The position numbers were made by a program, and so were the translations under genes. From Magicicada septendecula (taxonomy: Eukaryota > Arthropoda > Insecta > Hemiptera > Cicadidae), in the NCBI GenBank assembly GCA_034769895.1, contig CM068368.1, positions 687,223,877 through 687,287,876 of the forward strand: a DNA stretch of 64,000 bases, given 5' to 3'. Position 1 is the first letter of the stretch, and every line of letters starts with the position of its first letter. Positions 1-10,138 of the stretch are shown piece by piece. Below the pieces are notes generated by a model that worked only from the letters and a program-made list of their open reading frames with translations, had not been told where the DNA came from and did not search any database.

Positions 1-1287
1 TTCGTTGGCCTTTCTGGGTCCTCGTTCTTCTGTCTTTTGCGCGTCATTATGTGCGCGACTTGATACATTCATGTATTCACGTAATAGAATTTCAAAATTA
101 TTAATCGAGGTTATCCCTCTTGTTACGACGGCTACCTGTATTTCTCTATTGTAGTGCCGCGCTAATTTCTTAATCAGATGTTGATCTGACATGATTGGTA
201 TTAATTGCCGACACTGTAACACAAACCTTTCCATGTATTGTATCGTGCTGAGAGTTCCGTGAGAGTTGTATCGGCCGTATTCAAGCTGGTCACGAATCCG
301 TTCCTGTTGAGTCGCTCCCCAGTATTTCTCTACAAATCTTTCTTCAAATTCTTGGAACGAGTTTATTTGGCTTCTTACGATGCGCCACCATATGGCTGCT
401 TCTCCAGTTAAATGTCTGCCGATCCACCTCGTGTTTTCTGTTGGGTAATACGCTTCTTGTAACTCCTTGAGTTCTTTTAGGAATTCCATAGGGAAGCTAT
501 CTTCACCATCAAATGTGATTTCTTTATTGCCATGATTCCCATTTATGGCGACGGCCGGTCGTTGTTCCATTTCTTCCAGCCTCCGCTGAACTCTCTGCTG
601 ATTTTCCCGTATTGTTGACAGGTTACTAGCCATCTCATCCAGCCTTCTACCCTTCTCTACTGAAACTCCGTTTAATTTCTCCTCGGTGCTGTGGTGAGCG
701 TCCTTCAGACTCCTTACCTGACGTTCGACACCTTCGATTTGTTTTTTGTTCAGATCTTGGGTCTTATTGATTGCTTCTTCCCATTCTCGGCGGTCCTTTT
801 CGCGTAACTCTTTATTTTCTTTATTCTGTTTCTTTAATTCTTTATTGATTTCTTTCATCCCACTTTCACTCTTCTTCTGCAACTCGCCAAGTTTTCCTTC
901 CCACTTCTTGGTTTGTTCTTGCAACTCAATATTTACCTGATTGATCTGGCCTTGTAAATTTTCATTTACTCTTGCGATATTTTCTTCTAACCTTTTGTTA
1001 ATCCTTTCTTCTAATTTCCCAGTTTGTTCTTCGTTATGTCGCATTATTTCCTGTTTCTGTTCTTCGATCTGTCTTCTCGTTTCTTCACTTTGATTCTTGA
1101 TGAACTCCATCAACATAGCGAAGTTCATCTCGCTACCGTCGGATGGTCCCCTCGCCCGATTTTGGCTATGTTCCTCGGCGGTGTTGTTACTTTCATTACT
1201 GTCCATGGTGTTATCTTCTAATCCTTCGACCCCCAACTGGTTGTTAATATCGAATTCTTGGCTTTTCGAATTCTCGTTTGTAGCCAT
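1..1287 (-). CDS. Gag of a Ty3/gypsy-type LTR retrotransposon (partial, runs off left edge)
   Basis: The minus strand is open for 429 codons from an ATG at 1287 to the window edge; I checked every in-frame triplet and found no stop. Residues 1-55 are acidic and polar. Residues about 60-245 are a long Glu/Lys/Gln-rich coiled coil. Residues about 255-410 form a retrotransposon Gag (capsid-like) domain with the signature WW (300-301), KYW (321-323), a Q-rich IRDQ stretch and YGRY (337-340). The same landmarks occur in the gag at 10139-12301, so the two are distant homologues. It should form the particle that packages element RNA. Protease and pol would lie left of the window. No frameshift or stop is visible, so this element may be fairly young. 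Confidence 0.88.
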   Translation of the reverse strand, partial: MATNENSKSQEFDINNQLGVEGLEDNTMDSNESNNTAEEHSQNRARGPSDGSEMNFAMLMEFIKNQSEETRRQIEEQKQEIMRHNEEQTGKLEERINKRLEENIARVNENLQGQINQVNIELQEQTKKWEGKLGELQKKSESGMKEINKELKKQNKENKELREKDRREWEEAINKTQDLNKKQIEGVERQVRSLKDAHHSTEEKLNGVSVEKGRRLDEMASNLSTIRENQQRVQRRLEEMEQRPAVAINGNHGNKEITFDGEDSFPMEFLKELKELQEAYYPTENTRWIGRHLTGEAAIWWRIVRSQINSFQEFEERFVEKYWGATQQERIRDQLEYGRYNSHGTLSTIQYMERFVLQCRQLIPIMSDQHLIKKLARHYNREIQVAVVTRGITSINNFEILLREYMNVSSRAHNDAQKTEERGPRKANE

Positions 1288-1700
1288 TTTTGCCCGTAGA
1301 CGCGTAATCATTCAGATATACTTAGGGTCTGATATTATTCTATTGTAACTTATTTCTAAACAACTTATAAATTTAACATGCACACTGTCTGCTCTCTGCC
1401 CGCTTAACAATTATACTTTTATTTGTCAAGCCGTGCGTGTGGGCGCCAAATATAAAGGTTTATTGGAAGTAATTGACAATTGTAATGCCCCACGTTCCTT
1501 GGGCGGCAAATATAACTAAATATTTTTAGTTACAATTACTGTTTATAGTTATTGTTTTATTTACTGTTAATCAGCTATGCCCCGCGTTGTTGGAGCGCCA
1601 AATATAACTATATTTTATTTATGCAAATTTACTTGCATCAATTAATTTATTATCTTAATTATGTTCCCTAGTGTGGGCGTCAAATGCAATGCTAATATTA
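1288..1700 (-). other. 5' leader of the minus-strand element with four primer-site-like repeats
   Basis: On the minus strand four variants of a TTTGGCGCCC-type motif, each preceded by an AT-rich run, occur near 1669-1682, 1581-1604, 1484-1507 and 1437-1452. Two continue into GGGGC as does a tRNA-Lys primer-binding site: the one near 1484-1507 is TGCCGCCCAA followed by ACGTGGGGC with a short insertion, and the one near 1581-1604 ends CGCGGGGC. None is a perfect site. The rest of the stretch is AT-rich and noncoding. The gag ATG lies about 150 bp further on. Confidence 0.55.
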
Positions 1701-3560
1701 ATTGTCAACGTTTACTATCTCAAGTTTTTTTTTTAATTGTAATAATAATTTATTCATTAGTAGTTATGTAATCACAGGTTATATTACTCTATTATTTAAT
1801 ATTACTTGGAAGGAATTGACAGCTAATTCTAATGATTAATTTAATATGGTTTTCTTCAATAAATATATAAGACGGGTTTGTCTGTATACTACTACATTTA
1901 TTACGTTAACGATTATTGTTATTGGTATCATAGTACAAATTTGATTAACAATTGGTTATCAAGAAGTATTTTAATACATTATTTCTACCAATAAAATAAA
2001 ACAATTATAAAAGAAACTAAAATATCTCTTCACACTTCAGTATTCCTTTTATCCTACGATTACTTTTGAGTATCATAGTATAATTAAAGCATGAATTACT
2101 TCTTACAAACTAATTGCTCATTTCATTATAAGTATAATTTTAAATGGATTCATAATAGTGCGCTGTCTATAATTCTCTATAATTTTAAAACACTGTGATT
2201 TTATCATTTATAAGTAAGTTTTAAATGAGTATATCCTATATTATGAAATTCTCTATGTGGATTCTTTTAGAGAGACAGACAGGTGATTTAGAAATAAAAT
2301 TAATACATAAAAAATTTACTTTGATGACGTATTCCATAAACTACGGCGCGTCGTCATTCTGGACTCTCTCTCTACTACTTAATTCAGCGTATGGAGATGT
2401 AGATGCTCCTTCAATTGCGTTGAAGACTGTCTCATTGCGTGCATAAGGAATGGAACTCCTACATGAAGTAATTCACACGTATACACTTTCACTATTATAT
2501 ATTTATTTTCACTTCACAGCTCGTTTTATTGATGACATCACTTGATTCTAAGTAAACTATCCGAACCGTTACTTCGAATTTCCGTAAACTTTAGCTCGAC
2601 TCTCTAAGTGTTCTAGTCACTACTCTGAATCATTATAACGGACTTCACCGACTCTCCGTAACTTTAGTTATCGACTCCCGACGTTTTTAGTAAAGACTCT
2701 TAAGTGTTTTAGTCACTACTCTGAATCATTATAACGGACTTCACCGACTCTCCGTAACTTTAGTTATCGACTCCCGACGTTTTTAGTAAAGACTCTCTCG
2801 AAAAATTTGGTAAAGACTCCCCTAATCTCACCCTCGTCCTGTGTATTTATCATTCCTCTACTCTTCCCACTATTTTCTTACTCTTCCCCAATTAAGTCCT
2901 TTCTCGTACTTCAGCTTCCTTTCCATTGGTTCTTTCTCTGTCTTCCTGGAGAAAGCCCCTCCTTGTACTCTCACAAGTTACTCCGCCCATACCCGTTCAT
3001 GGTTGGCTCCACCCCATCGTTTAAGTCGGATGACCAATTTCACGGCTGTCTATCACCCTCGTATTTTGGCGTACTTGTCCTTGATGTATACAGTGCTTTT
3101 TAATTGTTGTGTGGCCCTTTTCATCTGCTCTTTTTGTGCACCATCTGTCCTGCTTCTTACCCGTGACCAATTTCTCGTATTGTCAACTAGTTTCTCCTAG
3201 TCGTTCCCACGACGAGGGTGGTCAATTCTGAGTATTCCAGACAGCTGCTATATCTTGCTCTCCAAGCCTTTCTTCGTCGCGTACCCTTCTGGTAAAGCTG
3301 GACGTCCCGTCGTTCGTTCATAGTGGAAGCGTATTGTCTATTCAAGTCAGGCTTTTCCTTTCTATTGTTTCTTCTTAGTGATATATTTCGCCTTTGTCTA
3401 TCTTGGGCCGTTGCGCGTCACCCGCAATTCGCTTCACCGTACAACTGCTGCGACTTTAGGCATTGTTCGCCTAAACCCTTGCCTTCCCTTGTCTTGAACA
3501 ACATGTTACCGAGCCATCGTATATCTGTCAGCAACCCTCGTTACACCGTCCACTTACAAA
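1700..3560 (-). repeat. Probable 5' LTR of the minus-strand element
   Basis: This stretch lies just upstream of the primer-site region, where the 5' LTR should be. It has no convincing coding content: the short open frames at 2225-3589 show no family signature. It holds a 96-bp tandem duplication (2598-2795) of the kind often seen in LTR U3 regions. On the minus strand a run of T followed by TGTAAGTGG near 3550 could be its start, but no second LTR is in the window, so both borders are uncertain. Confidence 0.35.
2598..2795. repeat. Tandem duplication, two copies of about 96 bp
   Basis: The segment starting GTGTTCTAGTCACTACTC at 2608 recurs as GTGTTTTAGTCACTACTC at 2704 and stays nearly identical for the whole period. 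Each unit holds TCACCGACTCTCCGTAAC and GACTCCCGACGTTTTTAG. A more diverged partial unit precedes it (about 2560-2600) and another follows (about 2796-2815), so a longer array has decayed at its edges. Confidence 0.85.
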
Positions 3561-3594
3561 AAAAAAAATTTTATCTAGACATTTCATAGTTATA

Positions 3595-5004
3595 GAAGCA
3601 AGGATAGAGTCTTTAAAAAGGACAAATCAAGATGAGATAAAAAGGGTAAGGTTAGACGTAGGTGAGCGCTGCGAAGAAGTGAGTACCTCTGTAGATGCAG
3701 TAAGGAATTTAACTGTCGCAAATCGAGAGAGGATTGAAGAACTTAGACAGCAGGAAATAGTGCAAATGCGGGAGGAGATTGAGATTATCCGCAACCGTCC
3801 GATACCAGGTCAGTACTTATTACCGAATGATAACCGCGACGCTATCAATTTTAGAAATTATCGACGTAATCCCATCGAATTTTTAGCGCGTGTGGAAGAA
3901 CACTTGGCGCGGATTAGAGAAACTAGGTGGAATAACATAAAAAGTTTGATCGACGAATACTTTAAAGAAATCTACGACAATTGGTGGACCGCAACGCGCC
4001 ACGAGGTTCATAGTTACGATGAATTCAAAACTCAATTCCGCGCAAAATATTGGTCCGAGGCGACGCAAAACATCGTACGAGACCATATATGTCACGGAAG
4101 ATACGATACGAACCGAGGAGGAACCATGACTTCATACTTCTTAGGTCAAGTATGTCTAGCAAGAAACCTAGAAACAAAGATACCGGAGGAATGTCTTGTC
4201 ACAAAATTGTCTTATCACTTTGAAGAGGGTGTCGCAAAAGCACGTCAGTGGGGACAGATTAAGACAATAGGAGCTATGTCAGCGCTGCTCGAAGATCAGG
4301 AGCACGAGGGATATTACCGTAGGAGTCGTCGACGAAATGACCAGTTTAATACCATGGGCGGCAATACGAACAATAATAATAATAACTACCCTCGAAATTC
4401 TCGAAATAATTTTAATAATAATGGTCAGACAAACCAAAATTATAATAACGCTGATCACAATAACAATAATAATAGGCCGAATAACCCGAATAATAATAAT
4501 AATAACAGTAATAATAATGGCAACCCGAATAACAATAATAATAACAATAACCGGCGACCCAATTTTAATAACAACACCAATCGACCACCAAACCAAGGCG
4601 GGAATAACCAACCGTCGCAATATCGACGAGCAAATTATGTACAAGCCAATTACGACTCCGATAGAAGGCGACGATACCAACATAGAGACAGCTACAGTGG
4701 AGACAGAGGAAGCATGAGAGGAGGACGATGGAGGAGTAGTAGCATTGAGGGTGACGACCGCAATAGCGACTACAGGCCACAAGTGAATTTTGTACAAGCC
4801 CATGACCGGTCCGACCCAGGGAGACCTGATACCCGACCACAGCCAAACACCACGAATAATGATGACGAAGGAGATTGGGTGCCAGTCTGTGAGAGGCCTG
4901 GCTTTACAATATTGCACAACCGAGCAGGCAGCTCTAGAGAATCTAGACCCGGAGATGGCAGCCGACCCAGCACATCCCAAGACGCCAGAATACAATACCA
5001 ATAA
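3595..5004 (+). pseudogene. Truncated gag of the upstream tandem copy
   Basis: Reading in the frame of the intact gag, codons 252-720 are present and end with the same stop at 5004. The coiled coil is cut in its last third. The Gag domain, the Asn-rich linker (4370-4620) and the basic RG/SR tail are complete. No ATG of the element remains; the longest frame with a plausible start begins at a GTG at 3679. Without the N-terminus it is probably not a working gag. Confidence 0.85.
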
Positions 5005-5531
5005 ATAGAGTGGAAGGGCACAAAAAACCCCATGAATATCGACTAGTAAGAAATGATTAATATTAAGGATGGATAATATGTAATAGTAAGCAACATTTCT
5101 CACCCAAACGTTTAGGGTATAAAAGATAAAATATATATATTTAAAAAACCATTGCTATAAACAAACTCATTTGTTGTTAAGCTACAAAAGGTTGAAGGTA
5201 ACTAATTAACTATAACTAGTCAATTTGCCTTATCAAGTTACAAAAGTGTGTAGATTTAAGATGTAAGCCCAAACCATTTGTTACTGGTGAAAATTTACCA
5301 GATCTATCACACCAAGGGATAGAAAATTATATAATATCAATCAAATGATTTAATAAGAAAAGACGTTTATTGTGTGACAAAGAGCCAGTAGTGGCTTGTA
5401 AATACAACTACTGTACTATACCTAGAGAAAAAATACGTATCCAGATGGATATTCTATGTAACTTAATGTTTATAAAATGATTATTGTATACCTCTCATAA
5501 AACTCAAATGTTAAATTAAATCGTCCAGAAT

Positions 5532-5554
5532 AAAGGTTCACCCAACTAACCTTT
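5532..5554 (+). other. RNA hairpin A of the noncoding segment (copy 1; copy 2 at 12829-12851)
   Basis: AAAGGTT and AACCTTT form a perfect 7-bp stem around a 9-base loop. It is flanked by TCCAGAAT on the left and GAAGGAGTA on the right. Hairpin B has the same flanks and loop size but a different stem. Confidence 0.6.
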
Positions 5555-5762
5555 GAAGGAGTAAAGAGGCAGTATAACAAAGTGTGTAAAATAAAAGAAG
5601 GACATTATTATGGAATGTAAGGAAAGGAAAAAAAATAATATTTGTGAAACAAACCATGTAAACCCCAAGAATGTCTATGAAATTAGATATTAGTATGTTA
5701 TTATATTGTCAAATGAAATTGTAATTACAGCATAGTATATAGTATATAAAATCATCCAGAAT

Positions 5763-5783
5763 AAGTGAAAACCACCATCACTT
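5763..5783 (+). other. RNA hairpin B of the noncoding segment (copy 1; copy 2 at 13060-13080)
   Basis: AAGTGA and TCACTT form a perfect 6-bp stem around a 9-base loop, again between TCCAGAAT and GAAGGAGTA. The stem bases differ from hairpin A on both sides, so pairing has been kept while sequence changed. Confidence 0.6.
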
Positions 5784-7493
5784 GAAGGAGTAGAGAAGAA
5801 AAATAACAAAGAGTGTTAATTGTAAAGATAACTATTGTTATAATGGAATGAAAGGAAAGAAAAATGTTTGTCAATTATCAAATATTATACATCATCAGAA
5901 TATGTCAGAGAACATCAAACAAAAAAACCCATTTAGTATACAAACAATGTAAGCCCTGATAATTCAGGATGAATATAACTCGTTAAGAAGGATTTATTGG
6001 ACTACTGTGAAAACAAAAATATTGTAGACTCTAGATAGAACAAACCAAATGCATAAGTACTGTAAACATCAAAACAAGTGTATAATCTTAAGAATATTTA
6101 AATGAACCAAAACAAATTGTTAACTAGTACATAAGTAACTATATAGCTGATAAAAGCATAGCAGAAAAACATCAAGTCTAAAAGAAGTAATTACCTGTAA
6201 GAAAGAAAGTATGTTAGCAAGTATAAAGATGGAAATGTGATCTAAATGAAAACCTCTGATACCTTGAATATTATAGTGAATGTATTATATTATTGAATAT
6301 GAATGATATGTGATATTTTTTTGAGTTGTGATAGTGCAACTATTGCCAGGTGCAATGTTTATTTTTTTCTCAGAGAAGAGTAATGCCTCTGAATCTGAGA
6401 ATGTGTAGTGAGGAACGGCAGAGGATGTTAGCCATAGTGAGCCACCCTGATTCCGAAACCTCTACAACAGTTAGGGAATTATATTATGTTATTGTATCAA
6501 GGAATATTATGAAAGAATCTGTGAGGTATGAATTATAATAACCATTAAGATAATCACGAATGCAAAGATATGTGATGAGAAAGTAGAATGTGAATAAGAC
6601 AGGGAATAGTTAACTTGAGAAACAAGATCAATTGTAGTTGAATGACTTAGAGGGTAAGCAACTTGAAAATACTAGTAAATTAAGAATTGTACCGTTGGAT
6701 AAAAAACCAACCTAGAGTAATACACCAATAGTATGTTTAAAAAATCAAAGAGTACAAGAGAAAATTTTTTTATTAAAGTATACTAAGAAACTGACATGAA
6801 TTGATAATTTTACAAAAAATAAATTTTTTCAAATGATCAATTTTAAAGAGGGTGTATATGTAACATCACAAGATGTCACCTAACCTAAGTGTATGTTATC
6901 AGATTTTATAAAAACAAAACAACCATGTAAATAGGTATATAATAGTAGAAATAACCAAGAAAGAAGAAACCAAGAAAGAAGAATGAAGCAGAAGTGCCAC
7001 ATGAAACAGTAACCCAAGGGCTGTTTGACACTACAACTAGACTGAGACTAAAACGAACTGATGGACAGAATAAATTTACATTCAGCTGTCAATTCAGTAA
7101 ATAGTTGATGTAAACCGAATGTCATATGTAAACAAAAAATGAACTAATGAGCAGTTAAATACTGTGAAAGCAGAATTAGCATTTTGCTGATAATAGATGT
7201 GACAATGACCAGTAAATTATGAATGCCAAAACTAATGTTAACAATGGCTACATAGTGAGAACTAAGATGTATTTCAGCATCAAATATACTTGTTAGAAAA
7301 GAGAACTATTTATAAGAGAGAATCTTATACAAATAAGATGTCTCCACAATTTACCGAATTGAGAACCAATAGGCATTATTAAGGCCAAATTTCAATGTAG
7401 GCGATATGTCTTAGCAAGCTTAGACCAAACATTAGTCAGTAAATTGGCTATTGAGGATTAGCACAAGTGTAAACCAAAATACACAGAACTATG

Positions 7494-7511
7494 GTTATGC
7501 CTTGGCATAAC
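7494..7511. other. Perfect 18-base palindromic hairpin (copy 2 at 14791-14808)
   Basis: GTTATGCC-TT-GGCATAAC pairs over 8 bp with a 2-base centre. It lies in the candidate U3 part of the LTR and could be a dimeric protein-binding site or an RNA hairpin. Confidence 0.6.
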
Positions 7512-7853
7512 AAAAAATGTTATTAAAACAATAGGTTTAATCATAATTTTCATTGTTAAGTAGTAGTTTAAAACGAACTAGCATAAAACGAAATGTCATA
7601 GTCAGTAGGATCATTTATTACAATGTATAGAGTTTAGGTGTACAAGTAATGTTCAGCAAAAAATGTCAGTACAGCATTAATGGTGTTCGCACATAAACAT
7701 TTGATTAATAAAATGTTATGTGAATACAAGCAATATTAACCAAAAGTGTAAAATCGGCGACTCATCAATAGCAGACGACAGTAAAAGTAATGTACCCGAA
7801 CGTTGGTTTTATAACAATGTCGGTCAAAGTGAAAGTAATTCGACAACGAGTGA

Positions 7854-7892
7854 TATCAAATTAAAGGAAAAAAAACAATCTTTAATTTGATA
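7854..7892. other. 13-bp perfect stem hairpin in the LTR (copy 2 at 15151-15189)
   Basis: TATCAAATTAAAG at 7854-7866 pairs fully with CTTTAATTTGATA at 7880-7892 across a 13-base A-rich loop. It lies about 280 bp upstream of the TATA box. Confidence 0.7.
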
Positions 7893-8143
7893 GTAATATT
7901 AACCCAATCGCAACTGTATTTAGTGCGGGAGAGGTGTTAGCATCATTCTAAAAATGTACATCGGGAAACTGTTTAAGAATAATAACAAAAACGGCAACGA
8001 GCTGTCACCGCAACATTCGACGGTTAAAAAAAGCCGTTATCAACTGCCAAAAAGTGACACGTCACACCGACACACCTACCAAAGCCAATCAGAAAATTAG
8101 TTAGTAATTAACATTTTTGCCTAAGGCCGATCAAAGAAAGGGG

Positions 8144-8207
8144 TATATAAAGACGAAACAGCGAATTTTGAGACAGACCTTTACTGACTAGCGTGCAGCA
8201 CAGACGT
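8144..8207 (+). promoter_or_regulatory. Pol II core promoter of the LTR: TATA box plus DPE
   Basis: GGGTATATAA places a TATA box at 8144-8150. Taking the A at 8175 (in GACAGACC) as +1 puts the TATA at -31 and AGACGT (8202-8207) at +28 to +33, an exact match to the arthropod DPE consensus RGWYVT. The initiator itself is only a partial match. The sequence is identical in the second LTR at 15441-15504. Transcription from here gives a leader of about 1.96 kb before gag. Confidence 0.6.
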
Positions 8208-8496
8208 GTGCCCGTCATCTCTACATTTTTTAATAACACTTAGCGTCATTTACATAGTACATTGGAACCAATAGTTCAACAACAAGAAACGACTACTTCG
8301 TGTTCATCCACAACAAACAACAGTGATTAAGTGCAGTTTCATTTTAATTTTGTGCGGGAATAACGAACAGAAAATAATTTATTGTTATTATTCACGATCC
8401 ATTTTAATCAGAAGAGGATCGCATTATTCTGTTCTTGTGCGAGTTTAGTGCCGAAACCCAGTAATCATTATAATCCGATTACTGAAGTGATTAATA

Positions 8497-8520
8497 AGTT
8501 TTAATTAAATAATTAAAACT
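8497..8520. other. 10-bp stem hairpin downstream of the LTR promoter (copy 2 at 15794-15817)
   Basis: AGTTTTAATT and AATTAAAACT pair perfectly around AAAT. It lies about 320 bases into the predicted transcript, followed by another small stem (GATCT/AGATC near 8748-8763) with a T run. Confidence 0.6.
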
Positions 8521-9985
8521 CAGAAGGTAACAGTGTAATCATTACTAATCTTGATCTGAGCGCCATAACCTGTACTTTTTTCAACCATAACCTGTACTGA
8601 CGCAAAACACAAAAACATTTTTTAAGATTACACCACGTCTCAATTTATTATACAAATTTGTTATTAGTAATTAAGCTATATGTTAGTTGTAAGGGTTCTC
8701 ACTTGATAAATATTGTCACTAAACAAGCAAGCGTTGATGAAACGTGCGATCTTTCAACAGATCTTTTTTTTTTTAATTACTTTGCGAAAGTAACCTAAGA
8801 CTTTGTTGATCAATTTTATGTCAAAAGGATTATTGGATATTGTGTAGGCATAATTGTTTTCTTTCGTGTCTCAAAGAATTCACTACTGAGATTATCATAA
8901 TTTTAATATTAAAAATAAATAGCACCTGGACTTAACCAGATTTATAATTCATGTTCTGAGCAAGCCGTGTAAGGCATATAATAACTGACTTTTAATTGTA
9001 CAACTTTGTATGTTTGCATTATATTTGTTTTTTTGAATTCTCTATAAGGGTGTAAATAAACCCATTATTAACAGCATCACCTGATTTTGATTTATTTCTC
9101 TAGGATAACTGAATATTTTCTTTTAATAAGCTTAAACAACCTTCTGTTGTGTTTAACATATTGGAATAGCATTGCCAAAAGGTGGTACTCAACTATTTTA
9201 AATTTTCTAATCATCCAGTAATTTTTATGTGTGGGTTTTACACGGGATTTTCCCTGAATAAATCCGTGTGGCGCCCACTAATTAATAAACAAGGTAACCT
9301 AACCTTGCAACCAAAGGGAGTTGGTGATTGTAAGCTGAGTTGACAGTTTAGTGAACTTCTAGTAAACACAATCAGGTACGTAAAAGCATATATTTGTTTA
9401 TGATATTGTCCAGACTTTACGAGACGTGACATACTCAGACTACCTGCAACCTGGAGAAGAAGTTTTTACTACCAGTTTCAACCAGACGAGAACTATTATC
9501 AAGCAACCAACTGCTATACTTCATGTTTTAACTTAAGTTAATCTAGCACTTAAGTATAATCAACCTCACTATTTTATTTATTTAATACAAGGGGATTTTT
9601 TTTAAACAAGTATAATTAAACCATTGTAAACACTGTGAGTAACTTTGAATGTTTTATTTTAAATTACTTTACTACATTAGTAACCTTCAATTAGAAACAA
9701 TCATTCTCAACATTGAGTTATCTCAAAAGAACACTTCACACATAGTTGAACTTTGTTTTAACGAGACTTTTAATATTTTAACCTCGAATACAAGTTTAAA
9801 CAACAACAACACTTTTATTTTATTTCAAGTTAATTGTAAACACACACGTTTTCATTTTATTACAAATAGGTTAGACCAACTAGTGTGGCGTTTAAACGAA
9901 ATTTAAACATTATTTTAATATAATTACTATAAACAAATAAACATAATAATTAAAAAATAACCCCTAATCGCGTTTACTTATAAAT

Positions 9986-10004
9986 TGGCGCCCAACGTGG
10001 GGCT
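9986..10004 (+). promoter_or_regulatory. Primer-binding site, tRNA-Lys(CUU)
   Basis: TGGCGCCCAACGTGGGGCT is complementary to the 3' end of animal tRNA-Lys(CUU), including its CCA, over 18-19 bases from memory of that tRNA. It sits 2-3 bases after the end of the repeated LTR, which is the normal place. This is the main evidence that the tandem element is an LTR element and not a HeT-A-like non-LTR element. Confidence 0.8.
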
Positions 10005-10041
10005 TTACGAAAGGAGGACATACCAACGATATTATTTAAAC

Positions 10042-10071
10042 CTTATAAATTGGCGCACCAACTAGTGTGGC
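10042..10071 (+). repeat. Second primer-site-like motif in the leader
   Basis: CTTATAAATTGGCGC at 9977-9991 recurs at 10042-10056, 65 bp downstream. The second copy continues CACCAACTAGTGTGGC, which also matches CCAACTAGTGTGGC at 9878-9891 inside the LTR. It is a decayed or alternative primer site. Confidence 0.6.
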
Positions 10072-10138
10072 TTAATAAATATTAAATAAATATATTTTTT
10101 ATATTTTATATTAGCCCGGTAGACACGAAAAAATTAAC

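Larger units (their letters stand above)
5005..6852 (+). other. Noncoding segment of the gag-only element, copy 1
   Basis: This is AT-rich, with no frame longer than about 60 codons and no reverse transcriptase, RNase H, integrase or protease motif in any frame. It sits where pol should be. It contains two paralogous blocks (5523-5660 and 5754-5870), both with TCCAGAAT, a hairpin, GAAGGAGTA and a GGAATG-AAGGAAA stretch. Further short hairpins include AGCCA-GTAG-TGGCT near 5389. TGTAARCC-like words recur. Confidence 0.7.
3595..9983 (+). mobile_element. Upstream tandem copy of the gag-only element, 5'-truncated
   Basis: From 3595 the sequence matches 10892 onward with a constant offset of 7,297 bp to about 9907, where copy 2 has an extra 11 bp; the match then continues to about 9983. 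I noticed only a few substitutions over 6.4 kb (near 6760, 8577 and 9788). This copy lacks the primer site and the first 251 gag codons. It holds the rest of gag, the noncoding segment and the LTR that serves as 5' LTR of the downstream full copy. The left junction at 3595 has no obvious repeat, so it may be a 5' truncation or a recombination point. Confidence 0.9.
6853..9983 (+). repeat. Candidate long LTR (5' LTR of the full gag-only element)
   Basis: The left border is placed where a purine run (AAAGAGGG, 6845-6852) meets TGTATATGTAACATC, the usual polypurine-tract/LTR junction. The right border lies 2-3 bases before the primer site at 9986, and the repeat homology to copy 2 ends there too. 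The ends are weakly inverted (TATATGTAA and TTACTTATA). At about 3.1 kb it is long for an LTR. It contains a core promoter (8144-8207), stable hairpins (7494-7511, 7854-7892, 8497-8520) and several AATAAA signals after 8900. Because the whole 6.4 kb is duplicated, the left border rests on motifs only. Confidence 0.5.

Noticed and set aside
746-1348. Plus-strand open frames opposite the left-edge gag
   Set aside because: They are antisense to a 429-codon uninterrupted gag frame and have no domain signature.
4337-4717. 126-codon Ile/Thr-rich plus-strand frame, repeated at 11634-12014
   Set aside because: It is the +1 reading of the AAT-rich linker of gag, without homology or its own start context.
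4279-5103. 274-codon minus-strand open frame, repeated at 11576-12400
   Set aside because: It is the antisense of the gag Asn runs and basic tail; its Ile/Val-rich repeats are mirror products and no family signature is present.
9649-9906. 85-codon frame at the end of the LTR, repeated at 16946-17203
   Set aside because: Asn/Phe/Leu-rich from AT composition; lies in predicted untranslated leader with no recognisable domain.
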